Assembly (NCBI GenBank): GCA_014529385.2
Contig: CM043942.1
Location: 50,904,774 to 50,968,773, forward strand
Origin: Adiantum capillus-veneris
Lineage: Eukaryota; Streptophyta; Polypodiopsida; Polypodiales; Pteridaceae
DNA: 64,000 nucleotides
Direction of reading: 5' to 3'
The translations under genes and the position numbers were made by a program. The notes below the pieces were generated by a model that was given only the letters and a program-made list of their open reading frames with translations, ran no database searches and was not told where the DNA came from. This document shows, one piece after another, positions 28,648 through 39,524 of this stretch; within the stretch, counting starts at the first letter, position 1; every line of letters starts with the position of its first letter.

Positions 28648-31600
28648 TCATCGATAAGATCTTGCACTATCATCGTCTATCTCTAATCGCAGAAATAACT
28701 TTGCCCCAACTCGTTCTGGCAGATTGTCTTCATCCATTGCATCTTCATCTACAGGTGTGATATCTGCCTCGTCTACGTCATCCCTCGTATATCTGTCAGC
28801 TTCCTCTGCCATACCTTCGTCCATCTCATCTAATGTCACAATAGTATCTGCGTTGTCTGACCGACTTTCCTCCAGGAGCTCTTGCCCTTCAAATACTCGT
28901 TTATTTCTTGGAGCAACCTGAACCACAAACCACCATTGTCGCTCTCGAGGGTCCGGTACAAAGACCACTTGCTCGCAATGTTCGGGGAGAGCAAATGTGT
29001 CGCTTGCATCTGTCCAAACCTTTGTAGAATCTATTTGCACAAGCTTGTTTCCATCTCTGCGTACCATTGCATTGTGACCAGAAGTAATCACCTTGAACCG
29101 CTTCACATCCAACAAAAACATCTCAAACCGCCTAACTGACTTTCAGGATATCTGACACCAGACCACAGTAATCCAAGTTGCTAGTGCTCTCATTCGTGTC
29201 TCTGGCACTGGCCGTGCTCTTTTGCATGAAACTAACAATTACCCCACTGTCAAACGTGTTTCTTCTGCTGTCAATTTGTTGTGTTCTGAAATGCTTTCCA
29301 TGCGACCACAGTGCCATGTATGTATGATACCTCCAGTCACATCCAATAGCCAGCTCTTCCTCTTCTAGAGATATGGGTTCTCCGATCTGTCGAGCTACTC
29401 TCATTGTCTTGTCCAACCATGCCATTGTAGGGAATTCAGGTAGAGGAGCGAGATAGTATGGCAAGGGTAAGCCTCTAGTCATTCGGCTTCGCCTCCAATC
29501 GTGTCTCTCCCTATTGTGTCTCTCTTTCTCTTCTTCGTACCTTTCAAGCCATTTTGCATCGGCTCTGAATTTAGTATACAGAACTTCATGATCTTTTCTC
29601 GCATGGCATCGTTCATTTTCTTTGGCACCCCTTGCCCTTGTGGCTCCTCTCCCACCAGTCTTGTATCCTCCTCATCGCTCCACAATCGAGGCATTTCTGG
29701 GTCAGAAACGGATAGAAATTTGGTCGTCAAGACAAGAGACTCTTGCACCAGCCATCCTTCTGCCATGCTCCCCTTTGGACGCACTTTTTGGCGAACAAAA
29801 CCCTTAAGTATTTTCATGAACCGCTCTAGAAAGAACATCCAACGACTGTGGACTGTACCTGCCACTGCAACCTCTACATGGACGAGCAAGTGCATTTGGA
29901 TAGTTAGGCAGCTCGTGGGTAGATACTTCTCAATCATGCAAACTACCTCAATGGAGTTAGCCCTTGCGACTGCAATAGATTCCTCTCGTATCTCCTTGGA
30001 AGAGATCCACTGCACTAGCTCTGAAATTGTGTATATGCAGGTCCGCACTTCCTCCATTAAACACCCCTTGATTGCAACTGGAAGAATGAATTGCAAGAAC
30101 TTATGCCAGTCGTGCGATTTCAGTCCTGACAGTTGATCGTCACACGGTGAATGCTATCTTGAGACATCACATATATCATGTTGGCGTCTTGAACTCTGAA
30201 ATCACCCTTTTAACTTGTGGCTCCTCGCTTTTTAGCAATACCCATGGCGCTCTTGGAAGCTTTGCTTGGCCAGCTGCATTGGTGAAAGGCCACATCTTTG
30301 GCATCTTTCCAACTGACTGCAAATCATCTCGTGAAGCTCGATTGTCTTTCATTCCCATGATTGTCTTCCAGAGGAGCTCTCCCACATTCTTGAATATGTG
30401 CATTGAATCCAACAAATGGTTGATTAGTAGATCACCCCAGTACGGCAACGTATGGAGAATGGACAAACGTTTCATTCCTAGAATAGGTTGCCCCTCATGT
30501 TGCTCCCATCGGCGACGCCACTCTTGTACATGCATAGGACGACATTCGAAGTGACCAAGCTGACCTTCGCGAAAGTGATGGCCATCTGGAAGATAACGGT
30601 GGTGGCCTTGATAAATTGTATTTCGAAGCGAGGCAGAATAGCGCACATCCAAATACGGCCTGCAAATTGGACATGCATTGTATCCCGAAGTTGTAAGCCC
30701 TGCATATATTAAAGCATGATTTAGGCCAAGGCAAAGTGCTTGCGAATAGCGAGAATTTTGTAAATCAAGAACCATTACCAGAAGCTTCTCCGTATCTAGA
30801 CAATCATGCATAGTCCACACAAGAAGTCCATGGATCTTTGCATGCTCTTGTCCTATAGGTTCAACCGCATTTGCTATGTCGATCCCATGCCATAACTCCT
30901 GGAGCTCGTCAACTAGTGGAGCTAGATAAACATCCATGTTTTTTGCCTTGAACTTAACAGGTACAATCAAGCTTAATATCAAATGACCCTTCTTGATGGC
31001 AAGCCACCGCGGGAGGTTGTAATTGATAAGACACACAGGCCAAGTGCTCCATGACGATCTTCTCAAGCCAAATGGATTGACTCCATCCATTGCCATGTCC
31101 AAACACAAATTGCGTGGTTCACTCTTAAAATGTGGCCAGGTATCTTCAATGTGCCTCCAAGCCTTTGAATCAACAGGCACCCTAAATGTTGCATCAGTGG
31201 ATCTATTCGTAGAATGCCACTGCATCAACTTTGCAATGGAACCACAACGAAACATGCTTTTTATCCTAGGAATAATAGGGAAATGCCGCAACACTTTAGC
31301 TGGCAGTGTCTCGCCAACCGCATCTTGTTTGTAGCGCATTGCTCCGCACTTAGGACACGACAAAAAATCTGCGAATTCATTGCAAAAAAGAATGCAATCA
31401 TTTGGACATGCATGAATCTTGTTGTAGTCCAAGCCAACTGAGGTCAATAGTTGCTTTGCGTCTGGCCTGGAGGGGGGCATTTCATTGCCAGCCGGGAGAA
31501 GTTTCTCCTGCAACAACCTATTTAAGCCACATTAAATTAAAAATCTCCCTAAGCACGTCACCATTGCAATCGGAAAATCTCTTTTGTAAATTACGTACCT

Positions 31601-31858
31601 AAACAAAGCAGTGATGCTTGCATCTAACCACCCATACACTGACTGAAGATTCAAAAAAGCCAGACAAGTACGAAGCACAGATATTTTGGTGCCTTCATAG
31701 ATTGGTTGATGTGCCAACTTCCTCAACATGTCTTCAGGAGATACGCGCACGACTTCTGGTGCTGCTTCGTTAGCATTCTCCTCGCTTGTCTGGAAGAAGG
31801 CATCCAACATCTCCTCCATGCTGTCGTCTTCTGTCTGTAAGCCCTTTTCTTCTTCCAT
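28648..31858 (-). pseudogene. TNP2-type CACTA transposase, broken
   Basis: Exon 1 begins at the ATG at 31858 and ends near 31599 (PIYEGTKISVLRTCLAFLNL). An 81-base GT-AG intron (31598-31518) leads into the Transposase_21/TNP2 domain (31517-30176). That domain includes KIHACPNDCILFCNEF, the CPKCG metal-binding pair and DMAMDGVNPFGLRRSSWSTW, the hallmark of TNP2, followed by DVYLAPLVDELQELW. Downstream are a DUF4218-like block (30130-29479; SGLKSHDWHKFLQF, then an H-rich helix) and a DUF4216-like block (29482-28648; ERQWWFVVQV). The protein cuts the CACTA ends in cis and trans. In-frame stops and a frame change at about 30170-30130, where the family is continuous, show it is broken. Other frame changes could be introns. 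Confidence 0.85.
31518..31598 (-). other. predicted TNP2 intron
   Basis: On the minus strand GTACGTAA follows ...TTTAG, and the acceptor AAATAG precedes GTTGTTGCAGGAG. Removing it keeps the frame (ASITALFR continuing into LLQEKLLPAG) and restores the family's usual N-terminal arrangement. At 81 bases it is a normal short plant intron. Confidence 0.7.
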
Positions 31859-31876
31859 CCTTGGCTCTATATTGGT

Positions 31877-33670
31877 CAGAGAAAAAAAATACTTTCCAGT
31901 GGCTCTCTGCCTAGTCTAACGCGATAGACTGATGAATTGGAGATAGAGTGATGAATTGGAGATAAACTATCCAAAAACAGAGAAAAAAATACTTTCCAGT
32001 GGCTCTCTGCCTAGTCTATCGCGATAGACTGATGAATTGGAGATAGACTCACAATCAGGCAAAACCCCTCATACCACATGTAAATCACATCAATACAAGG
32101 CTGCTCCCAAAAATTGAGTGTACTTGGACACCTGCTTGACCACCAAACCTCAAGTGTGGTGTTTAGAGTCTAAGTTCAGAGACACATTGGTAAAAAGACC
32201 TTGACCAATAGTCCAAACATTGCACAACTTTGTGTATTCACTATACAGAGGATAAGGAAACTAGTTGTGAAGAGAACTTTGTAAAAAGACCAAAACTGGG
32301 AAACTTTATGAGCCTATCGCGATAGGTTGGGGATATTTAGCTGTGGAACTTATTTTGCAAATCCATTCTAGGGATAGCTTAAGCAGAGCCTACATAGCAT
32401 ACACACCAAATTTCAAGGTGTTTGGATCACTAGAAGTGAATCTAAAGCCCAGATAGAGATTCAGGTTCTGACAAAAACACTAAAAATGGCCCAAAACACA
32501 AACCAAGTGTCCAAATTGCATGAAATTTGAGGGATAGACACAAGAGAGTAAGGGAATCTAAAAGTGAAGTCACAATTTTGAGTTGACTTTTCCTGTGTGT
32601 GTGTGTGTGTGGTGTCTCTGAACTTAGACTCTAAACACCACACTTGAGGTTTGGTGGTCAAGTAGGTGTCCAAGTACACTCAATTTTTGGGAGCAGCCTT
32701 GTATTGATGTGTTTTACATGTGGTATGAGGGGTTTTGCCTGATTGTGAGTCTATCTCCAATTCATCAGTCTATCGCGATAGACTAGGCAGATCTGGTCTA
32801 ACTGACAAAGTAAAAGTCCAAACCACTTGAAAATTGGCAGGAGGACTAAGGAGAGGTGTTGGAACACAGTGGTATAGTCAAAGTTCAAGTTTGACCTATA
32901 AAAGGGGTACTTGCTGAGTCTATCGCGATAGACTCAAAGCAGGGCCAAAGAAACTGAATTTTTTAAACCCTCTAGAGCATAGCTTGTTTAGCCTCTCAGG
33001 AGGTTACACACAAAATTTGGTGGATTTTGGACATTGGGAAGTCATCCTATGTCTATTTTCTAGTGATCAGATAGACTTAGAATTCTAGAGTTGAAGTTAG
33101 AGACCTAAGAAAAAGTCCAAAACAAGTGAAAATTGGTGAGCAAGGTGTACAGAGCATAGGGAACACAGTGGTGAAGAGAAATCTGGAAAATTTTCAAAAC
33201 TGAAGAATTTGCTGAGTCTATCGCGATAGACAACGGTTTTTTCACAAAAATTGAAATTTTTGAAAATTGACCTTAGGTCCTTGTTCTACATGTTGTTGTG
33301 AGCCTATGGTTAAAATTTGAGTAAATTTGGAGTATTGTAAGTGCATCTAAGAGGATTAATTCGCAAGATCAGAAAAGAGACTGTTGTTTGATGCAAGTTA
33401 CAAAGGAAAAGTATTCCAAATTGGTTGAAACTTGGTGAGTAGTATCTCAAGAGAAGGGGGAACTCAAATCTATGAAAACAGTTGAAAAACTGTATCCCAG
33501 TAACATTCTTGTGAGTCTATCGCGATAGGCTCAAAAATTTACTAGAAAAATCAAAATTCAAATCTGACCTCATATTTGGGTTCAAAAGGCCCATTATACC
33601 CTGTACACAAAGTTTGAGTGCATTTGGACATCTGCAAGGGGTACTTGGTGAGTCTATCGCAATAGACAAC
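31877..33670. repeat. array of ~300-bp units carrying the palindrome TCTATCGCGATAGA
   Basis: The 10-bp palindrome TATCGCGATA, usually extended to AGTCTATCGCGATAGACT, or a one-to-two-base variant of it occurs at about 31913, 32013, 32313, 32767, 32916, 33216, 33513 and 33652. Intervals are near 100, 300, 450, 150, 300, 300 and 140 bases, i.e. roughly multiples of 150. The DNA between sites is a degenerate repeat with recurring words such as GGGAACACAGTGGT, AAATTGGTGA and GCATTTGGACAT. The first ~100 bases are a local tandem copy (31877 and 31978). The array lies just before the gag ORF of the LTR element. One related site (GAGTCTATCGCGACAG) lies in that element's 3' LTR at 42637. Confidence 0.85.
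32006..32791. repeat. inverted repeat with 180-bp arms, ~99% identical
   Basis: Bases 32006-32185 are the reverse complement of 32612-32791, with only about two mismatches by eye, separated by 426 bases. Each arm begins or ends at CTGCCTAGTCTATCGCGA, so each contains one copy of the palindrome. Transcription through it would give a long, nearly perfect double-stranded stem. Confidence 0.92.
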
Positions 33671-34081
33671 TGAGGAAAAAATTTTGAGAAATTTTTTGAA
33701 ACCAAGTATACCACTGGGTTTATCATTGCCTAAGGAGTGCACACACCAATTTTGGGCTCAAACTAACCACTTGCAAAAACATCAGATAGAGCAACTTTCC
33801 AAATTACATCTCACTGTTTTGGTCATAACTTTCACATACGGACTCCGATTCCAAAACTTTTTTTATCAAAACGTAGCTTGAGAGCAGCACTACAGATCTT
33901 AGAGTAAAATGACCTCAAAATGCATCCGGAAGTCAGGGGTGTCTAAAACCGACAATTTGAGAGAATTATGAGAAAACGCTCACGGTTTTGGACATAGTTT
34001 TGGATTTTCCTTGACCAAAACACTTGAACACACTGAGAGAGGTATTACTACAACAAGCTAGATCTGTTAAACCTAGAAGTC

Positions 34082-36505
34082 ATGTCTACATCAGACTCAG
34101 ACTCAGCTTATACAAGCACATGGATTGCAGGGATAGATGAGCACCCGCCCAGAATAGATCTTCCAAACCTACAGTACATAAAGACCAATTTTGTGGAGAG
34201 AGTTTGGACGTATAACCATGAGAGTGAAGGAATATATAGGTATGTTAATGGAGATCAATTCAACCTTTACAGTTGCTTAGAGCCTTACCTAGATGAGCTG
34301 ACAGAGTACAAGCTCTTATATGTCTATACATACGAGGTCGACCGACAATGGACATCTTTATTTGTTGACAAGTATGGACGAGAATATAGAGCTGTAGAAA
34401 GCACAAATCCACGAACCAAATTAGAGATGAGTGGATATTTGGTCAATGAACGACCTCAGATACATCCACTAAACACAAGAACCTCTAAGAGAATTCCAAA
34501 GAGGGGACCACCACCTGGATTTCCCCCTAGAGCGATAACGAGAGATGAAACGATACCAGAGAGGAGTATGGTTCCATGCTTTACACCCCAAAGTATAAGA
34601 CCATCTCAACTAAGAAAATAGGTAAATAGAAAGTACAATGGCATAGGAGACCCATACACCCATGTCTCGGCTTTCAAGCAAGTCCTACGAGCAGAACAAG
34701 TAGAGGACTTCCACACGCAGTATGAGGGTTTTGGACTTACATTGGAGGACAATGCACAAGCATGGTTTGAACTATTGAACCGGAGAGAGTTCACAACCAT
34801 TGAGAAAATGTTGGATGAATTTGTTCAAGAATTCACCAAGAGAGGCACAAAACATAACACCCTTCCTAAGATTCAGGAATTTAAACAAGGAGAAACAGAA
34901 ACATTGCGACATGCAATACTGCGTTTCAAGCAATATGTTGCTATATGTCCTACCCAAGAGTTACCCACGCCAGAACGTCAGATCCTATGCTTCATCAGAG
35001 GGCTTAGGAATGAGAATCTCCAAAAGGACCTATACATGAAAAGATACCAAACCTTGAAGGAGGTGACCAAAGCGGCAGTTGACCTAGTTGACAATTTTGA
35101 ATTCTATGCAGATAGTCAGAAGAAGATGAATGATGCGAGTGAGAAAAAGAAAACCGCTGATCTTGAGGATCAAAGAGGGAATCTAGGACAAAACCAAGTA
35201 AATGTTGAGGAGAAAATCATAGAGAATGTGATGCAACGCATCAACCACTCTGACAGAGTACCAGCCTATAGAATTCCTCAACAACGAAGGTGCATGACAT
35301 GTGGAGGGGACCATCCGACGCAACATTGTCCTGACTATAGACCTAAGACTCCACCAGGGTTTGAGCATGTTATGTCTCAACCGCCTAGATATCATCCTGT
35401 AGCGGAACAAGTGTTCTTAAGTGAAAGACCCATAGCTGCTAGAAATGCATATGTGAGTCATGAGCTTCAAATAGAAAGAAATGTGGTAGATCAGGGGCCA
35501 CTTCAAGGTCAATATCAAGTATTGCCACAACAACCAATACGTCCATGTGACAGATGTGGTAGTCGTGATCACTTGATTAAGGATTGTCTACACCATGATA
35601 TCATGATAAATGTATATTGTAATGAGTGTGCAATCACACATATGATTTTGGATTGTCCTAAGAATCCAAGAAAGAAAGGTAAAATGCAACCACATGTTAC
35701 CTTTCCTTCTACCAGCAAATCAGAGAAAGAACGAGCCGCAACAAAAGGAGAGACGACAACAACAACAGAGCAAGAAACAATTGCAAAATAACAGGTGCTT
35801 AAACAACAAGAAGATGAAAGTAAGCAAGTTTCTCCACTAAACGTTGTCACAAGAGCACAAGCAAAAGTACAAGAGCAGAAGCCTACAGATGGAGAGACTA
35901 GTAAGAGTTCCAAAAGCCATAGAAACTCTAGACGAGCAAGAAGGACTAGAATGAAAGCGAGACTAGATAGGGAAAAAGGAGAAGAAAAGGCTGTTACAAC
36001 TGAGTTGGAAACAACTCAAGAGCAACAGACACAGCAAAGGGAAGCTGAAAACCTTAAACCAGCTAAAGCACCCAAGAGTGCTAGTTCAGGAGGATCTGTC
36101 CTAGTGGACAAAGTGAATGAGCCTTTAGACACGATTTTACAGGCTTATGAGGCTAGATTGGCAAATAGACAGACCTTAGAACAAAGATGGATGACTTATC
36201 CTTATCTTGAACTAGAGAAGCAGAGGCTAGAAATGTGTAAGCAGCTCATTGAAATTGCTCAAGCATTGCTAGAACCACCTCCACCAGAATTGAAGGATAG
36301 GATAGTCACCCCAGTGCACAAAGACGAGAGCATTAAAGTAGACGAATTTCCTAGAGAAGAGGTGGATCATAGGGAAGAACCACTGCCAAGGTCGCAAGAC
36401 TCGAGGGTTGTCCAAAATACAACAGATGAATCAATGAGGGATTTCCCACCCTATGTTCCTATAGTTGAGGAGCAGTGGCCAGAGGAGTTATGGAAGGCTG
36501 TTTGA
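34082..36505 (+). CDS. gag-like ORFs of the gag-protease element
   Basis: Three frames run in order. The first (34082-34621) is a 179-residue N-terminal domain starting MSTSDSDSAYTSTW and ending in a Pro-rich, basic tail. The second (34742-35791) holds the retrotransposon gag core (AWFELLNRREFTTIEKMLDEF... and FIRGLRNENLQKDLY), which makes the capsid-like shell, and then three zinc-knuckle-like Cys/His clusters: CMTCGGDHPTQHC, CDRCGSRDHLIKDC and CNECAITHMILDC. The third (35795-36505) is a highly charged, helix-rich extension. Treated as a fossil. Whether the separate frames reflect decay or the family's own layout is not clear. Confidence 0.7.
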
Positions 36506-36698
36506 GATGCCCAAAAAAGAGAAGAGGATGCTGGACCAGCACCCATTTCCTGAAATCACATTAGATAGACCACAAATGAGTGTTGATGCGAGGTCATATC
36601 ATGGTGACATAGGATCTATAGCCTCCGAAGACAGTAGACCTGCATCGTTAAGAACTTTGCCACAGTACATGGGAGATTTTGAGGCAAAGTCTTAGACT

Positions 36699-37340
36699 GT
36701 GAGAGTTCCATCACAGAGGCTAGGAGGGACAAAAGAATTGGACACAAAAATTTTGACTGACTTGCTATCCACGCCAGTGAAGTGCACAATTACGTTGGTA
36801 GAACTTTTAAAAATCAGGCCAAGTATGTGGACGGATATAGGAAAATGCTTGGAAAAAATTGGGATCAAAAGCCCGTTAAGGTTCCTGGAAAAAGAGCTCG
36901 ATGAGATCGAGAAGCCTAGATCAAATGTAAGACTAGTACCTCTGAACAAAGTAGGAGAGTACTGTGAAGGAGAAGATGGTAATGCCACTTTGCCTGTCGA
37001 GTACAATGGGATTGAAACAAAAGCTATACTTGACAGTGGAGCAGGAATTGCCATAGCAACAAAACGAATATGGGAGAAATGGGATAGGCCCGCCTTTAGA
37101 ACAACCAGAATAAAATTACAGTTAGCTGATGGGCATGTGGAAAGACCCATGGGATTGCTAGAAGCTATAGTGGTGTCTTCTTGTGGTATAGAGTATGCGC
37201 ATACTTTTGCCATAGTTGACTTTGGCAAGAAAAATAACTATGAAATCATCCTTGGAAGACCATTCATGAGGCAACTCAAGATGGTACAAGATTGGGGTTA
37301 TGATTATCTATACTTGAGACATGCTGATGTTAGGAAATAA
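36699..37340 (+). CDS. retropepsin-like protease region of the gag-protease element
   Basis: The middle of this frame reads KAILDSGAGIAIA, the DSG active-site signature of an aspartic protease. It is followed by the usual flap region and an EIILGRPFM strand, which is the C-terminal ILGRP hallmark of Ty3-type proteases. Its role in intact relatives is to cut the gag polyprotein. A solo LTR begins immediately after it. Confidence 0.75.
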   Translation: MRVPSQRLGGTKELDTKILTDLLSTPVKCTITLVELLKIRPSMWTDIGKCLEKIGIKSPLRFLEKELDEIEKPRSNVRLVPLNKVGEYCEGEDGNATLPVEYNGIETKAILDSGAGIAIATKRIWEKWDRPAFRTTRIKLQLADGHVERPMGLLEAIVVSSCGIEYAHTFAIVDFGKKNNYEIILGRPFMRQLKMVQDWGYDYLYLRHADVRK

Positions 37341-38100
37341 GACGTAGCTAAATAGATATTTGAGTAGATTACTTAATGGAGAGAGATAGATTTCACACAC
37401 AAGAGATTATAGAGTAGAGAGAGAGAGAGTACACACGATATACGTGGTTCACCCAATGTGGGCTACGTCCACGGGAAAGCAGCCACTCAATGGCTTTAGC
37501 ACTTCAAAAGAAGAAGTAGTTTACAAAGGGATTAAACCCTTAATAGAGCTCCCGCCTTGCTTCACTCTCACCACCTCACACTCACCTTGTTGCATCAACT
37601 TCACACTATAAAATGTGTGTAGAAATGGCCTCCTTTTATAGGCCAAAAGGGCTGCCCTCTCTTATGAGAGACAGCCATGTGTAGCCGCCCTTGTGCGAAT
37701 AAGTCCAAATCGGACCCTCCAATCCGCCCATGTGTGGCCGCCCTTGAGAAGACAAGTCCGCTTTTGAATTCGGCCACCGGCCACCGGCCATTGACTTCCG
37801 ACCACCGGCCATCGGCCATTGACTACCGACCACCGGCCATTGACTTCCGACCACCGACCGCCGGCCATTGACTTCCGACCACTGGCCATCAGCCATTGAC
37901 TACCGGCCACTGGCCAACCGACCGGTTGTTTTCCGACCACTTTCCGGCCGCTGTCCGGGCCATAATATTCCGGCAAAAAAAAGTCTCGGGGGCGGAGGGC
38001 CTCTAAAGTTGCCCCTGATTCTTGTCCATGAAAATTTTGGTTTCCGGTGATTGATTTTCCTTCACGCAAGATGGCTTCTCCTCATAATGGGGGCCTTACA
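37328..38100 (-). mobile_element. solo LTR-like insertion inside the gag-protease element
   Basis: The 773-bp block begins TGTTAGG and ends CCTTACA. On the minus strand it would run TGTAAGG...CCTAACA and contains GTGGACGTAGCCCACATTGG and GGGTGAACCACGTATA, wording typical of the 3' part of plant copia LTRs. It interrupts the region after the protease frame. No clean flanking duplication is visible. At 37770-37925 it carries a minisatellite of CCGGCCATTGACTTCCGACCA-like units. Confidence 0.6.
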
Positions 38101-38180
38101 AATGTGCGCTTTTACCACAGAAAATTACAAGGGTAAATCAGGCTCCATACTTAACAGCTGAGACCACAACACGTGTAAAT

Positions 38181-39509
38181 ATGAGAAATCATAGTTACCA
38201 AGATGTAACTAGAACGCCCGTGGAAGATTTTGATTCTGCAACACAAAGTGGATCAACAGACCATCTGTGGATGGGCAAAAAGAAAGAAATCTGGATGTGC
38301 GGAGCATCGGAGTGTAGTGACTTTGGGAGAAATGAGAATTCCTTAGAGAGGGTCTTAGAAGATGATGCTTACATAAGAGAACCTTTTCCGGAAGAGGCAT
38401 TAGAACCGCTAGAGTGGACTCGGATATTGGCTACTTTGGATGTCTGTGTTAATGAGACCACGCCAACAAAATTTTGCGATGAGAATGGGAATGACATAGT
38501 CCCCTACTACATGCTAAGGGTTATGGGTGAGACAGATGATGAATCTGAGTATGAGTTCGAAATAGGGTTATCAGCTATGGGGATAGCACAAAACCAGATA
38601 CCTAGCCTGAATACTGGTCATATAGAAATAGGTGCTCTTTGCGATCAGTGTGCGATAACACACTTGATTACAAACTGTCCAACTCGAATGCATAGTACAA
38701 AGGAGGAGCCGCAAGTCAACAAAGCAAAGTTGCAAGAAGAAGGGCTAAGATCAAAAGAAGATGCTTCAGGTCCAGCGCCTACAAACGAGCAATATGAAGA
38801 CTTGGAATCAATCAAAGAAGAGGTGCAACAAGTGATAGGAAGTTCAGACACTACTGGTGACATTTCAACAGTTGAAGTCGAGGAAGAAGAGCCTATGACT
38901 CTACAGGAACCAAATGCTGATTTTGTCTCTCCAAAAGACATATCAGAGGAAATGGTGGTCAAGCAGGAGCTAGAACACACAGATAAAGTCAGAAGTGTGA
39001 AAAATGAAGAAGAAGACGACAAGGAGTCGAGGCCAAAGATTGCTCAAGTCACTCAAGAGAACACGGGCAATCTAGTACCAAAGAAGATCAACTTTTTGCT
39101 AAGTGCACAAGACGGAGGCAAGATGAATTTTATGGCAGAAATTGATACAAATTCCACGCCTCATGTTATGTCATATGGCATGTGGCTACTTCTAGGTAAG
39201 CCACAGCTTTATGATATTCAGATAAAGGTAAATCTCTCACCTGAAGTAGATGTTATAAGTATGGGGATTGCAGAATCTACTCTCCAACTACACTCACAGA
39301 ATGTCCAAGCAAAATTCTTGGTGGTAGATTCTCGACAAATGGGAACACACTTGATTTTGTCCAAGCCATGGGCACAAGTCTGTGAAGACGAGCCTGAATC
39401 TTCAACAATGGTCATCACGACAAGCTATCAAGTGGCAACAGAGGTCAATCCTACAACAGTTCAAAGATTCTTGGCTATTAAAAAGGGCAAAGCTAAAGTA
39501 AGCCCATAG
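38181..39509 (+). CDS. acidic ORF with a fourth zinc-knuckle-like cluster and a protease-like fold
   Basis: This 442-codon frame contains GALCDQCAITHLITNC, closely resembling the third Cys/His cluster of the gag ORF (CNECAITHMILDC), then a long Glu-rich linker. A C-terminal part (about residues 305-400) has a hydrophobic pattern reminiscent of a retropepsin, ending GTHLILSKPWAQ where proteases have ILGRPWL. It looks like an internal duplication of the knuckle-linker-protease module. Treated as a fossil. I make no claim of activity. Confidence 0.5.
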   Translation: MRNHSYQDVTRTPVEDFDSATQSGSTDHLWMGKKKEIWMCGASECSDFGRNENSLERVLEDDAYIREPFPEEALEPLEWTRILATLDVCVNETTPTKFCDENGNDIVPYYMLRVMGETDDESEYEFEIGLSAMGIAQNQIPSLNTGHIEIGALCDQCAITHLITNCPTRMHSTKEEPQVNKAKLQEEGLRSKEDASGPAPTNEQYEDLESIKEEVQQVIGSSDTTGDISTVEVEEEEPMTLQEPNADFVSPKDISEEMVVKQELEHTDKVRSVKNEEEDDKESRPKIAQVTQENTGNLVPKKINFLLSAQDGGKMNFMAEIDTNSTPHVMSYGMWLLLGKPQLYDIQIKVNLSPEVDVISMGIAESTLQLHSQNVQAKFLVVDSRQMGTHLILSKPWAQVCEDEPESSTMVITTSYQVATEVNPTTVQRFLAIKKGKAKVSP

Positions 39510-39524
39510 TCTCTAGCCCAACGA

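Noticed and set aside
29501-30136. 211-codon plus-strand ORF
   Set aside because: Antisense shadow of the DUF4218-like part of the TNP2 gene.
31913-33667. CRISPR-like array
   Set aside because: The palindromes are spaced 100-450 bases apart with no unique ~30-base spacers, and the context is a eukaryotic LTR element.
31860-34081. 5' LTR of the gag-protease element
   Set aside because: I looked for TGTTGAAAG and other parts of the 41921 LTR upstream of gag and found none apart from the shared palindrome.
37323-38105. Target duplication of the solo LTR in the gag-protease element
   Set aside because: Candidates GATGT and AATGT agree at four of five bases only when the TG...CA ends are shifted, so I do not claim it.
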